Positions 13,430-19,606 of a DNA stretch of 19,606 nt are shown in pieces. The stretch spans positions 1 through 19,606 of the forward strand of contig JASFPJ010000017.1 of assembly GCA_050116035.1 (NCBI GenBank), read 5' to 3'. This DNA comes from SOIA01 sp050116035. Lineage in GTDB: Bacteria > Acidobacteriota > Aminicenantia > Aminicenantales > Aminicenantaceae. Made by a program: the position numbers and the translations under genes. Below the pieces are notes generated by a model that was not told where the DNA came from, did not search any database, and saw only the letters and a list, made by a program, of their open reading frames with translations. The first letter of the stretch is position 1. Each line of letters starts with the position of its first letter.

Positions 13430-15964
13430 ATGAAGGCTGAATACTCGGTAAAAACCTGCCAGAAACTCGAAAAGGCCTTCCGAAGCCAGAAAATCCTTCG
13501 GCCCTTTCGAATCCAACGCTATGATCCTGGCACTGAACTCACCTATGAAATCAAAGGCGTTGTTCCATCAGGGACCGCACAACTCACAGTAGAGGTCGAA
13601 AAGTTTGTGGGCGGAGGTTTTGCCGGCCAGGTTTACAAAGTCAGAGCGAAAGAAATCAAATCCCTGAAAGGGCAGATCAATGGCATCCATCAAGGTCATT
13701 CTTATGCCTTGAAGATTTTTATCCCTCCATCCGGATTCGCTAAATTTTTCCGCAACATTATTTATGCCGCCGGTTTCCAGGGCCCCTTCTCGCTCCAGGT
13801 TAACCCGGATGCAGTCAGAGCCGGCGCCTTATGGCAGAAATTCATCCGGCAAGGAGCAGGTCTGCGTTTCGGGTCTGAAGACGCCGTCGTGGATATCCTG
13901 GCCACTTTTATTGATCCTTCCCTCGGAAGCTGTGGGGAAATCAGCGAATGGATCAATGGACGTCTGTGGCGTCTTGAAGCGGATGACAACCTGGATGCTC
14001 GGAAAAAATGGAAACCAGGAGACCCAGATGACGACCTGGGATCTGCGGAGTATCGTGCAAAACGAACCTTCATGAAACGCCTGGTGCAACTGATGCACGA
14101 GATGGGAGCCGCTGAGCTCGCCCGCCAGTACGAATGGTGGACATGCAAAAGCCAGCCTAACGTCCTCAAGAGAGCCGCTTCTGACCCTGATCCTGTCGAA
14201 GGGCATGTGGCAGTCGATTTTCGGGCTGGCCTGGCTCTTCATCTTCTCCTTCCGATGAGTCCGGTTGATTTTAAGCTCATTCTCCAGGGAGTGGCTCGAG
14301 GAAGCCTGGTCCAGTTTGACCGTGGCCGCATAAACCGGCTCCAGAGCTTTATGAACGCCCATCCTGAATCCTTTGCCGATATGGACCAGGCAGTTGAGGA
14401 ACTCAAGGAAAGCGATAAGCGATACCGCGAATCTCTACCTGACATCCCTCATCATCATTTCAAGCTGATTTTTCATCCCAGGCTGTGGTCTTCCATCATG
14501 CGGAGCAGCATCAAGGGCTGGAAGATTCGCAACATCATTGATGAAGACACAGCCCAGCAGTTGCCGGAGAAGAAATTCCGGGCCTTTCTCTTCTACATCC
14601 TGGGACTCCTGCCACTCTTGGGGAATTTCTTCCGGAAGCTACGGGGACAAAAGGACTACAGGAAGCATTACGGCCGGCTACTGACCAGCGCGCATTATCT
14701 CCGGCGTGCAGTCAAAGCTCGAATCGCCGAATCTCTCATCCGTTGGCATCGAGCCGGACGTGTTAACGAGATACGGGCAGAAAAACTGTCCGTGCATCCA
14801 TCGAGATTTTTTGTCCATCTGCCGCTTTCCATTCTTCCGGCAAAGATGCATCGTTTCTTCTCCGACCGCCGTTTCTTCCTGAAATCTCTGGACAACATAT
14901 TTATCCGGCCTTTGCGTCTTTACTTCAAGTCTGAGGCCAGAGAGAAGTGGCTGCGAGAGACGATATCTCAGGGGGAGAAGAGCGGCATGCTGACCAGCAA
15001 GGAGGCTTCGCACATCACCTCCCAGATAAAAGAACCTTTTATCCAGAAATACCTGAAAAGCCTTGCCGTCCATGTCTGTACGGTTCCAGTCACCCAGATT
15101 GTCTCTGTCGCAGTCGCCTTGATCTATGTCAGGCTGCATCCAGAACTATCATGGCAGGAGGCCACACTCCACGCGGGTATTATTCTCGGGCTCTTCCAGA
15201 TCACTCCTATCTCCCCCGGCTCGCTCGTACGGGGCCTTTATGTGACCGCACTCGTCATCCGAGAGAGAAACATCAAGAATTACAACATCGCATTCTTTCT
15301 CAGCTTCTTCAAATACATAGGCTACCTGGCCTTCCCGATCCAGATGGCTTACCGCTACCCTGACTTGGCCCGCTTCATGGCCGGGCACTGGGCGACAGGG
15401 GCGGCACACATCGTACCTGTTTTCGGGGAGAGAGGCGCGCTGCTCGAGCACGCAGTCTATGACCTCTTCTACAATTTCCCTTTGAATGTCCGCCGTCGTA
15501 TTCGAAAACGACGAGAACTCCGCTCAGGCTTGAAGCCAAGGCGCTGGCACGTTCCTTTCTGTGTCTTAGCTGGAGCGTTCCTTTTGGCTCTCGCGGATTT
15601 GATTTATTTCAACCTTGTCGGTCACATCCCCAGCTTCGGAAACATCTGGTGGCTGGCTCTCTGGATTCCTGTCTTGGCGGCAACCGCCACAACAGCCTGG
15701 GCCGGAGGAGCCACTCTTCCCAAAAGAATGGCGATGGGTATCCTCTGTGGAGCTTTAATCGGGCTGCTCTATGCCGGTTCGAACACATTCATGGGATATT
15801 TCTTGATGCCTGGGGGGGAGGAGACTCTCACGGCTTTACAGCTCTTGGCCCGGATTGGTCCAATAGCCTTCTGGAGAGCGTTCCTCTTCACAATCATGGC
15901 AACAGTCGGTGCTTTTGCGGCTGAAACCAGGCCTGTGAAAACTTCTGTTTTCTCCTCTGGTTAA
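13430..15964 (+). CDS. large membrane protein with kinase-like N-terminal region, family unknown
   Basis: The 844-residue product seems to have two parts. Residues about 50-300 look protein-kinase-like: a glycine-rich loop G-G-G-F-A-G-Q-V-Y-K-V near 61, an A-L-K lysine near 94, then Q-P-N-V-L near 241 followed by V-A-V-D-F-R-A-G near 259, which align with the catalytic-loop Asn and the DFG Asp. On that alignment the HRD Asp position is a Cys, so it may be a pseudokinase or a divergent kinase; no HRD is visible. Residues 384-402 form one hydrophobic segment, and about seven more lie from 543 to the end (near 543, 580, 620, 705, 738, 767 and 809). A basic, His/Arg-rich region lies between. No signal peptide. 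It has its own promoter; the ribosome site is weak (AAAGG, 8 bases before ATG). I do not recognise a characterised family. Confidence 0.75.
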   Translation: MKAEYSVKTCQKLEKAFRSQKILRPFRIQRYDPGTELTYEIKGVVPSGTAQLTVEVEKFVGGGFAGQVYKVRAKEIKSLKGQINGIHQGHSYALKIFIPPSGFAKFFRNIIYAAGFQGPFSLQVNPDAVRAGALWQKFIRQGAGLRFGSEDAVVDILATFIDPSLGSCGEISEWINGRLWRLEADDNLDARKKWKPGDPDDDLGSAEYRAKRTFMKRLVQLMHEMGAAELARQYEWWTCKSQPNVLKRAASDPDPVEGHVAVDFRAGLALHLLLPMSPVDFKLILQGVARGSLVQFDRGRINRLQSFMNAHPESFADMDQAVEELKESDKRYRESLPDIPHHHFKLIFHPRLWSSIMRSSIKGWKIRNIIDEDTAQQLPEKKFRAFLFYILGLLPLLGNFFRKLRGQKDYRKHYGRLLTSAHYLRRAVKARIAESLIRWHRAGRVNEIRAEKLSVHPSRFFVHLPLSILPAKMHRFFSDRRFFLKSLDNIFIRPLRLYFKSEAREKWLRETISQGEKSGMLTSKEASHITSQIKEPFIQKYLKSLAVHVCTVPVTQIVSVAVALIYVRLHPELSWQEATLHAGIILGLFQITPISPGSLVRGLYVTALVIRERNIKNYNIAFFLSFFKYIGYLAFPIQMAYRYPDLARFMAGHWATGAAHIVPVFGERGALLEHAVYDLFYNFPLNVRRRIRKRRELRSGLKPRRWHVPFCVLAGAFLLALADLIYFNLVGHIPSFGNIWWLALWIPVLAATATTAWAGGATLPKRMAMGILCGALIGLLYAGSNTFMGYFLMPGGEETLTALQLLARIGPIAFWRAFLFTIMATVGAFAAETRPVKTSVFSSG

Positions 15965-16090
15965 ACAGCTCTACTCTTAAACGCTTCCTTTTTTACCATA
16001 AAGGACCTGCCTGAACCTGATTCATGCGCTCATTCACGATGGCCAAGAGAAAACCTTCTTTTCAATTTTATCCCTTTTCAGTTCATCCGA

Positions 16091-16119
16091 TTGACTTTCA
16101 CCCATTCCTAGTATATAAG
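16091..16119 (+). promoter_or_regulatory. sigma70-type promoter for the ECF sigma operon
   Basis: TTGACT (16091-16096) and TATAAG (16114-16119) are spaced by 17 bases, each 5/6 to consensus and with the same -10 as the promoter at 13322. The start would be near 16126, leaving an unusually long leader of about 175 bases before the TTG start at 16302. Confidence 0.6.
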
Positions 16120-16235
16120 CCGGAGCAGAAAACAACCTGAAGAACAGAGGGAAAAGCTTAAAAATATACAAATTCCAGGTTAAAGAATGAATATCCGCTA
16201 AATAAATTATTGCCAAAACCATGAGCTTCTTCCGA

Positions 16236-16247
16236 TTGCATGCAATA
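16236..16247. promoter_or_regulatory. 12-bp perfect palindrome in sigma-factor leader
   Basis: ATTGCATGCAAT is a perfect palindrome about 55 bases before the sigma-factor start. It could be a dimeric repressor operator downstream of the promoter; this is inference from symmetry and position only. Confidence 0.3.
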
Positions 16248-16301
16248 AACCACCAACTTTTTCGTCTCAATGGTTAGAAAATAAAAACACGAGAGAAATC
16301 A

Positions 16302-16799
16302 TTGAATAAGATCGTCGAGTTTTTCAGAACAGAATACAAGAGATTGGTGCGTTATGTCCACCGACTGATCGATGACACGGCTGAACGGGACGCAGAGGAC
16401 ATCGTGCAGGATGTGATATTGAACATTCTTGACGGGGCAGATATGGGGAGGCCTATCGAGAACCTTTCCGCCTACGTCTATCAGTCTCTGCGTAACCGTG
16501 TGGTCGACTTCTTCAGAAAAAGGAAAGAATTATTATCTCTCTCGGAAGCAGTCCTTTCTTCACCAGATAATACAGCCTATGAAATCGAAAAAAAAGAGCT
16601 TCATGAAAAAATATTCAAGGCCATGGATTCCCTGAACGAAGAAGAAAGGGCAGTGGTTATCGCCACCGAGTTCGACGGGCGTCCTTTCCGTGAACTTTCT
16701 GAAGACTGGGGAATCCCCATCGGGACTCTCCTGGCGAGAAAATCTCGTGCGTTAAAAAAGATAAAACAAAAACTAACCGGGTTAGTGAAATCCGCATAA
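16302..16799 (+). CDS. ECF-family RNA polymerase sigma factor
   Basis: The 165-residue protein has the two-domain layout of extracytoplasmic-function sigma factors. A sigma-2 region at about 5-70 has D-A-E-D-I-V-Q-D-V-I-L-N-I-L (core binding and -10 recognition) and the following S-L-R-N-R-V-V-D-F-F-R-K-R-K. A sigma-4 region at about 108-160 has L-N-E-E-E-R-A-V-V-I-A-T-E-F-D-G and the helix-turn-helix F-R-E-L-S-E-D-W-G-I-P-I-G-T-L-L-A-R-K-S-R-A. The start is TTG 16302 with a GAGAG about 6 bases upstream; no better in-frame start precedes the conserved region. It would direct polymerase to a small regulon, typically in response to envelope or metal stress. A small membrane protein gene follows 12 bases later behind a strong ribosome site, as sigma/anti-sigma pairs often do. 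No zinc-binding anti-sigma motif is seen in that partner. Confidence 0.88.
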   Translation: MNKIVEFFRTEYKRLVRYVHRLIDDTAERDAEDIVQDVILNILDGADMGRPIENLSAYVYQSLRNRVVDFFRKRKELLSLSEAVLSSPDNTAYEIEKKELHEKIFKAMDSLNEEERAVVIATEFDGRPFRELSEDWGIPIGTLLARKSRALKKIKQKLTGLVKSA

Positions 16800-16805
16800 A
16801 GGAGG
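16798..16805 (+). promoter_or_regulatory. strong ribosome binding site of the small membrane protein gene
   Basis: AAAGGAGG begins in the stop codon of the sigma-factor gene and ends 6 bases before ATG 16812. It suggests that the partner is made in excess over the sigma factor, which starts with TTG behind a weak site. Confidence 0.8.
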
Positions 16806-16811
16806 CATCAG

Positions 16812-17240
16812 ATGGAAAAAAGCTATGCACACTCTCATTGGGGCACAGAGCCCAATCGTTTTCTGAGGTTCCTTCGGATAATCGGTATGGTCTTTCTTGG
16901 GCTGGCCTTTGCTGTAGTTTTCGCTCTCGTTTTTGGCTTATTGGTCAAACTTCTCTGGAACTGGCTTATGCCGGCTCTTTTCGGCCTGAGTGAAATCTCC
17001 TACTGGCAGGCTTTCGGAATTGTCATTCTGGCCAAGATTCTCTTCAGTGGTTTCGGACACCGGGTTGGAAATCGTCATGACCCTTTCCGCTCGAAATTCC
17101 GCGAACACTGGCCTTTCTCCATGGGAAGGATTGAGGGAAAGGACTGGAGAGACTACAGAGATTTCTGGCATGATGAGGGAAAGGCTGCCTTCGAAGCCTA
17201 CGTCCGTAAAGTTGAAGAAGAAAAACAGGAAAAGCAGTAA
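16812..17240 (+). CDS. small two-helix membrane protein, candidate regulator of the adjacent ECF sigma factor
   Basis: The 142-residue protein has two hydrophobic helices: residues about 21-47 (I-I-G-M-V-F-L-G-L-A-F-A-V-V-F-A) and about 62-80 (Y-W-Q-A-F-G-I-V-I-L-A-K-I-L-F). Between them lies L-M-P-A-L-F-G-L, a pattern I know from many unnamed proteins encoded near sigma factors in diverse bacteria. The N-terminus has H-S-H-W and the C-terminal half is soluble, His/Trp/Arg-rich (G-H-R-V-G-N-R-H-D, E-H-W, F-W-H-D-E), and ends in a charged coiled-coil-like helix. No signal peptide or HxxxCxxC zinc anti-sigma motif is present. It is clearly co-transcribed with the sigma-factor gene and followed by a terminator. 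An anti-sigma or stress-sensing role is inference from position; the His-rich part could bind metal. Confidence 0.75.
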   Translation: MEKSYAHSHWGTEPNRFLRFLRIIGMVFLGLAFAVVFALVFGLLVKLLWNWLMPALFGLSEISYWQAFGIVILAKILFSGFGHRVGNRHDPFRSKFREHWPFSMGRIEGKDWRDYRDFWHDEGKAAFEAYVRKVEEEKQEKQ

Positions 17241-17336
17241 GCTGAACCGCTTGCCATTTATGATCAGTCAACTGCCTATCCGGTTTGGAAAACGCTTTCT
17301 CTGTTCAGGTTGATATCCGGAGCAGCCGATACAAAT

Positions 17337-17372
17337 CAGGGCCCCAGCCGGAAGATTGAGGCTGGGGCCCTG
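17337..17372. terminator. strong hairpin terminator, probably bidirectional
   Basis: CAGGGCCCCAGCC (17337-17349) pairs perfectly with GGCTGGGGCCCTG (17360-17372), a 13-bp G/C-rich stem with a 10-base loop. It is followed on + by a short T-rich stretch (TTGTCTATT) and on - by ATTTGT. It lies about 97 bases after the small membrane protein gene and 64 bases beyond the end of the convergent E1 beta gene, so it can serve both operons. The 17241-17435 gap holds nothing else I can support. Confidence 0.85.
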
Positions 17373-17435
17373 TTGTCTATTAAAACAAAATTTGGCTATG
17401 GCTATAAAACTCAGTCGTGTTGAATCCTACCCGTA

Positions 17436-18449
17436 TTAATCCCTTGTCAATTGAAGGGCAGACTCAACGATTCGTCCGGTGCTGGGGAGGGCTCGATCCT
17501 CCAGTTCTCTCGAATAGGGAATGGTGTCCTCTGTACAGACTCGGCTGTATTTTGTGGAAAGGCCTGACTCTAAGGCAACCGCGGCCAGCTCCCCAGACAG
17601 ACCGAAATCCCTATAATCTTCATCCACAACAAGCATCCGCCCGCTCTTAGAGATAGCCTCAAGGACTGTCTCCTTATCCAGAGGGGAGACAGATCGGAGG
17701 TCTACGACACCCGCAGAAATCCCTTTCTTTTTCAGCCTGCCTCTGGCTTCAAGGCAACGATGGACTCCTAATCCCAAGCTCACCATTGTTAGATCTTCCC
17801 CCTTTTTGATAATCTTTGCCTCTCCTAACGGCAAGGGCTTCCAGGTGTCTGGAACCGGGCCCGAAGATCCTTCAGAGGGGACATCGAAATCGACCGTTTG
17901 GCGACCGCCAATCCCCATGTAATCGAGCCACATTTCAGAGAGCATTTTATGCTCAAGGTAAATGACTGGACCCTCATGGCCGAGGGCAGAAATCATCAAC
18001 CTTCCGGCATCAACGGGATGGGAAGGAACCACAACTGACAGTCCTGGAATATGAGCCAACCATCCCCAGAGGCTCTGCTCATGCTGCCCCCCATCCCCAT
18101 ACCCGCCGCCGCATGCCGCTCGCACGACTAAAGGAACATTCCATCTTTCTCCCGAGAACTTCCAGATCTTAGCCGCCTGATTGAGAAGGGCATCGATGGC
18201 GGGTCCGATAAAATCAACGAGCATGACTTCAACCACAGGCTTCAATCCGGCCATGGCTGCTCCGACGGCCGCTCCGACAAACGCAGCCTCGCTGATGGGA
18301 GCGTTTCGAACTCGCCTCTCCCCAAAGCGGATAAAGAGATTCAGCCGCAAGACCTGGACATCTTCACCCATGATGATGATATTCGGATCATCGGTCATGG
18401 CCTGAATGAGAGCATCCTCGATTGCCTCGGTAAAGCTCATTTTTCTCAT
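17436..18449 (-). CDS. thiamine-diphosphate 2-oxoacid (or acetoin) dehydrogenase E1, beta subunit
   Basis: The 337-residue protein is the beta chain of a heterotetrameric E1 component, which decarboxylates a 2-oxoacid with TPP and passes the acyl group to a lipoyl E2. It has the transketolase-like pyrimidine-binding domain: A-L-I-Q-A-M at the N-terminus, I-M-G-E-D-V near 26-31, P-I-S-E-A-A-F-V-G-A-A-V-G-A-A with the conserved Glu, then G-G-G-Y-G-D-G-G-Q-H-E-Q-S. A C-terminal domain with V-D-L-R-S-V-S-P-L-D and V-V-D-E-D-Y follows. The segment after G-E-D-V is a few residues shorter than in most pyruvate dehydrogenase beta chains. Start ATG 18449 is 9 bases after a GGAG; ATG 18440 is an alternative. 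It lies 60 bases downstream of the alpha gene. The exact substrate cannot be told from sequence alone. Confidence 0.87.
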   Translation of the reverse strand: MRKMSFTEAIEDALIQAMTDDPNIIIMGEDVQVLRLNLFIRFGERRVRNAPISEAAFVGAAVGAAMAGLKPVVEVMLVDFIGPAIDALLNQAAKIWKFSGERWNVPLVVRAACGGGYGDGGQHEQSLWGWLAHIPGLSVVVPSHPVDAGRLMISALGHEGPVIYLEHKMLSEMWLDYMGIGGRQTVDFDVPSEGSSGPVPDTWKPLPLGEAKIIKKGEDLTMVSLGLGVHRCLEARGRLKKKGISAGVVDLRSVSPLDKETVLEAISKSGRMLVVDEDYRDFGLSGELAAVALESGLSTKYSRVCTEDTIPYSRELEDRALPSTGRIVESALQLTRD

Positions 18450-18509
18450 TACTGTCTGCTCCGTTAGGCCGATTGACTTGGAACTGGATATTTCGCCGAC
18501 ATTATCTCT

Positions 18510-19580
18510 TCATTCCTCCTGGCCAGAAAAAGAGAGTTCAAGTGTTCTGTCTATTTCCTGTTTGACCTCTCTATCGATTTTATCGAGCCGTGACTTCTCT
18601 TTTTTTAACTTTTGATGGAGCCGGTAAACGGGATCGAATTTCTTTGATTTCTGATCCCTAACCGCTTTGCCGATCAATAAAGACACTTTTCCCATGCCTT
18701 GGAGACGCTTCCCCACGGATTCTCCCTTTTTCGCGATCGCCGACCGAATCAACGGCCCCGAGACTTCTTTCATCCTCTTAAAAGGATGGCGCCCGACTCG
18801 AAGAAGAGGATCTCCCAAAAAATGTCCCTCGATGTGGACACAATGAGCCAACAGGAAAGTCGGCCCTTCACCTTTCCGTGCTCTCTGAACAGCCGTTTTT
18901 CCCGCCTGCCAGACCGCTTCCACATCCACTCCATCGACCTCTAAGGCTGGCATGCCGAATCCCTTCACACGATCCAGCAAATCTCCGGAAGTGACAGAGG
19001 GAGAATGAGTCGTGATCGCCAATTGATTGTCTTTGCAGACAAAAAGAATTGGGAGTTTCCATACAACAGCCAGGTTCAAAGATTCCAGAATCATCCCCTG
19101 GTTCATCGCCCCTTCCCCAAAAAAAGCCACTGCTATTCTTCCCTGCCGAAGATACTGGGAGGCAAGGGCAAAACCCGCGCCCATCGGTGCGGATGCACCG
19201 ACGATGCCAGAGGAAGCAGAGAGGAACTCCGGAGAAAAAAGATGCATGTGCCCCCCGAACCCGTGGCACAGGCCATCCGGAAAACCCATGAACTCTCGCA
19301 GAAGGGACCGTAGATCGATTCCTCTGATGACCAAAGGAGAGGTCCCTCTGTGGTCCAGGGCCATGGCATCTCCATCCTGAAGGTGGGAGACCACACCTGC
19401 GACTACACCTTCTTCGCCCAATCCCATGTGCATCTCTCCGGAGATCTGCCCCGCTTCCCACAGATTCCTGACACACTCCTCAAAAAGCCTGGACCGCAGC
19501 ATCTGCCTGTAGAGAGACCAGAGGTCAGGCTTTCTGTTCCTGTCTGGATGCCCAACTGGGAGTTTTTTATCTGAAGGCAT
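18510..19580 (-). CDS. thiamine-diphosphate 2-oxoacid (or acetoin) dehydrogenase E1, alpha subunit
   Basis: The 356-residue alpha chain carries the TPP-binding domain of the same E1 enzyme. Landmarks are M-L-R-S-R-L-F-E-E near residue 27, H-G-F-G-G-H-M-H near 105, G-I-V-G-A-S-A-P-M-G-A-G-F-A and the TPP/Mg motif starting G-E-G-A-M-N-Q-G and ending in K-D-N-Q. Three points are odd. The first motif has GEG in place of the usual GDG. The RGH found in many E1 alpha chains reads R-G-T-S-P. Between H-F-L-G-D-P and F-D-P-V there is an extra Lys/Arg/Ser-rich stretch of about 35 residues absent from typical members. The metal-ligand Asn (second of the NN pair) appears kept. ATG 19580 follows AAGGAG (+ strand 19586-19591). 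Its promoter and any E2/E3 genes lie outside the window or elsewhere. Confidence 0.85.
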   Translation of the reverse strand: MPSDKKLPVGHPDRNRKPDLWSLYRQMLRSRLFEECVRNLWEAGQISGEMHMGLGEEGVVAGVVSHLQDGDAMALDHRGTSPLVIRGIDLRSLLREFMGFPDGLCHGFGGHMHLFSPEFLSASSGIVGASAPMGAGFALASQYLRQGRIAVAFFGEGAMNQGMILESLNLAVVWKLPILFVCKDNQLAITTHSPSVTSGDLLDRVKGFGMPALEVDGVDVEAVWQAGKTAVQRARKGEGPTFLLAHCVHIEGHFLGDPLLRVGRHPFKRMKEVSGPLIRSAIAKKGESVGKRLQGMGKVSLLIGKAVRDQKSKKFDPVYRLHQKLKKEKSRLDKIDREVKQEIDRTLELSFSGQEE

Positions 19581-19606
19581 GAACTCTCCTTGGAGTAAGT
19601 CTATTC

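Larger units (their letters stand above)
15965..16301. other. intergenic region with promoter, long leader and palindrome
   Basis: This A/T-rich gap contains a promoter at 16091-16119 and a 12-bp palindrome at 16236-16247 within the untranslated leader of the sigma-factor gene. A run of six T's at about 15991 follows the 844-codon gene but has no stem before it. A 78-codon minus-strand frame crosses the gap but is not supported. Confidence 0.6.

Noticed and set aside
16034..16270. Minus-strand 78-codon frame in the gap before the sigma-factor gene
   Set aside because: It starts at TTG without a ribosome site, overlaps a good promoter and has composition typical of translated A/T-rich noncoding DNA.
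16842..16855. GGGCACAGAGCCCA shared with the hairpin near 8896
   Set aside because: One copy is inside the coding region of the small membrane protein, and a single 14-base match is about what chance gives in a window of this size.
1..19606. CRISPR arrays, tRNA or rRNA genes, phage or transposase genes
   Set aside because: No regularly spaced repeats, RNA gene motifs or mobile-element proteins were seen on either strand.

Overview
This window looks like chromosomal DNA from a Gram-negative-type bacterium. It carries a complete set of genes making Kdo and activating it to CMP-Kdo, which implies a Kdo-containing lipopolysaccharide. It also carries a chromosomal ParABS partition locus next to mnmE-mnmG, the classic origin-proximal neighbourhood. 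Base composition looks moderate by eye (not counted). Gene order and protein flavour would fit an uncultured lineage near Acidobacteriota/Aminicenantota, but that is a weak guess. I see no phage, transposase, CRISPR array, rRNA or tRNA.

Region 1 (1-13129, all + strand) is one very tightly packed series, with most junctions overlapping or only a few bases apart. It begins with the tail of mnmE, then mnmG, parA, parB and a bactofilin gene. A perfect 16-bp parS palindrome (2145-2160) lies inside the last codons of mnmG. Next come kdsB, pyrG, kdsA, kdsD and kdsC: Ru5P to A5P (KdsD), A5P+PEP to Kdo-8-P (KdsA), dephosphorylation (KdsC), then CMP activation (KdsB) with CTP from PyrG. After a short REP-like hairpin and a possible 37-codon ORF come a phosphomannomutase/phosphoglucomutase gene and a mannose-1-phosphate guanylyltransferase gene, which together make GDP-mannose. 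A fold-type II PLP enzyme of unknown substrate closes the series.

Region 2 (13130-15964) has a good sigma70-type promoter, a small inverted repeat and a single 844-codon gene. Its protein has a protein-kinase-like N-terminal region, apparently lacking the usual catalytic Asp, and a multi-pass membrane C-terminal half. I cannot assign it to a characterised family; it is the best candidate here for something undescribed.

Region 3 (15965-17372) has a second promoter of the same architecture and a leader of about 175 nt containing a 12-bp palindrome. It then has an ECF-type sigma factor gene and a gene for a small two-helix membrane protein that may control the sigma factor. A strong hairpin terminator closes the unit and also faces the convergent operon.

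Region 4 (17436-19606, - strand) encodes the alpha and beta subunits of a thiamine-diphosphate 2-oxoacid (or acetoin) dehydrogenase E1, without E2 or E3 in view. The alpha subunit has unusual motif changes and an extra basic segment near its C-terminus.
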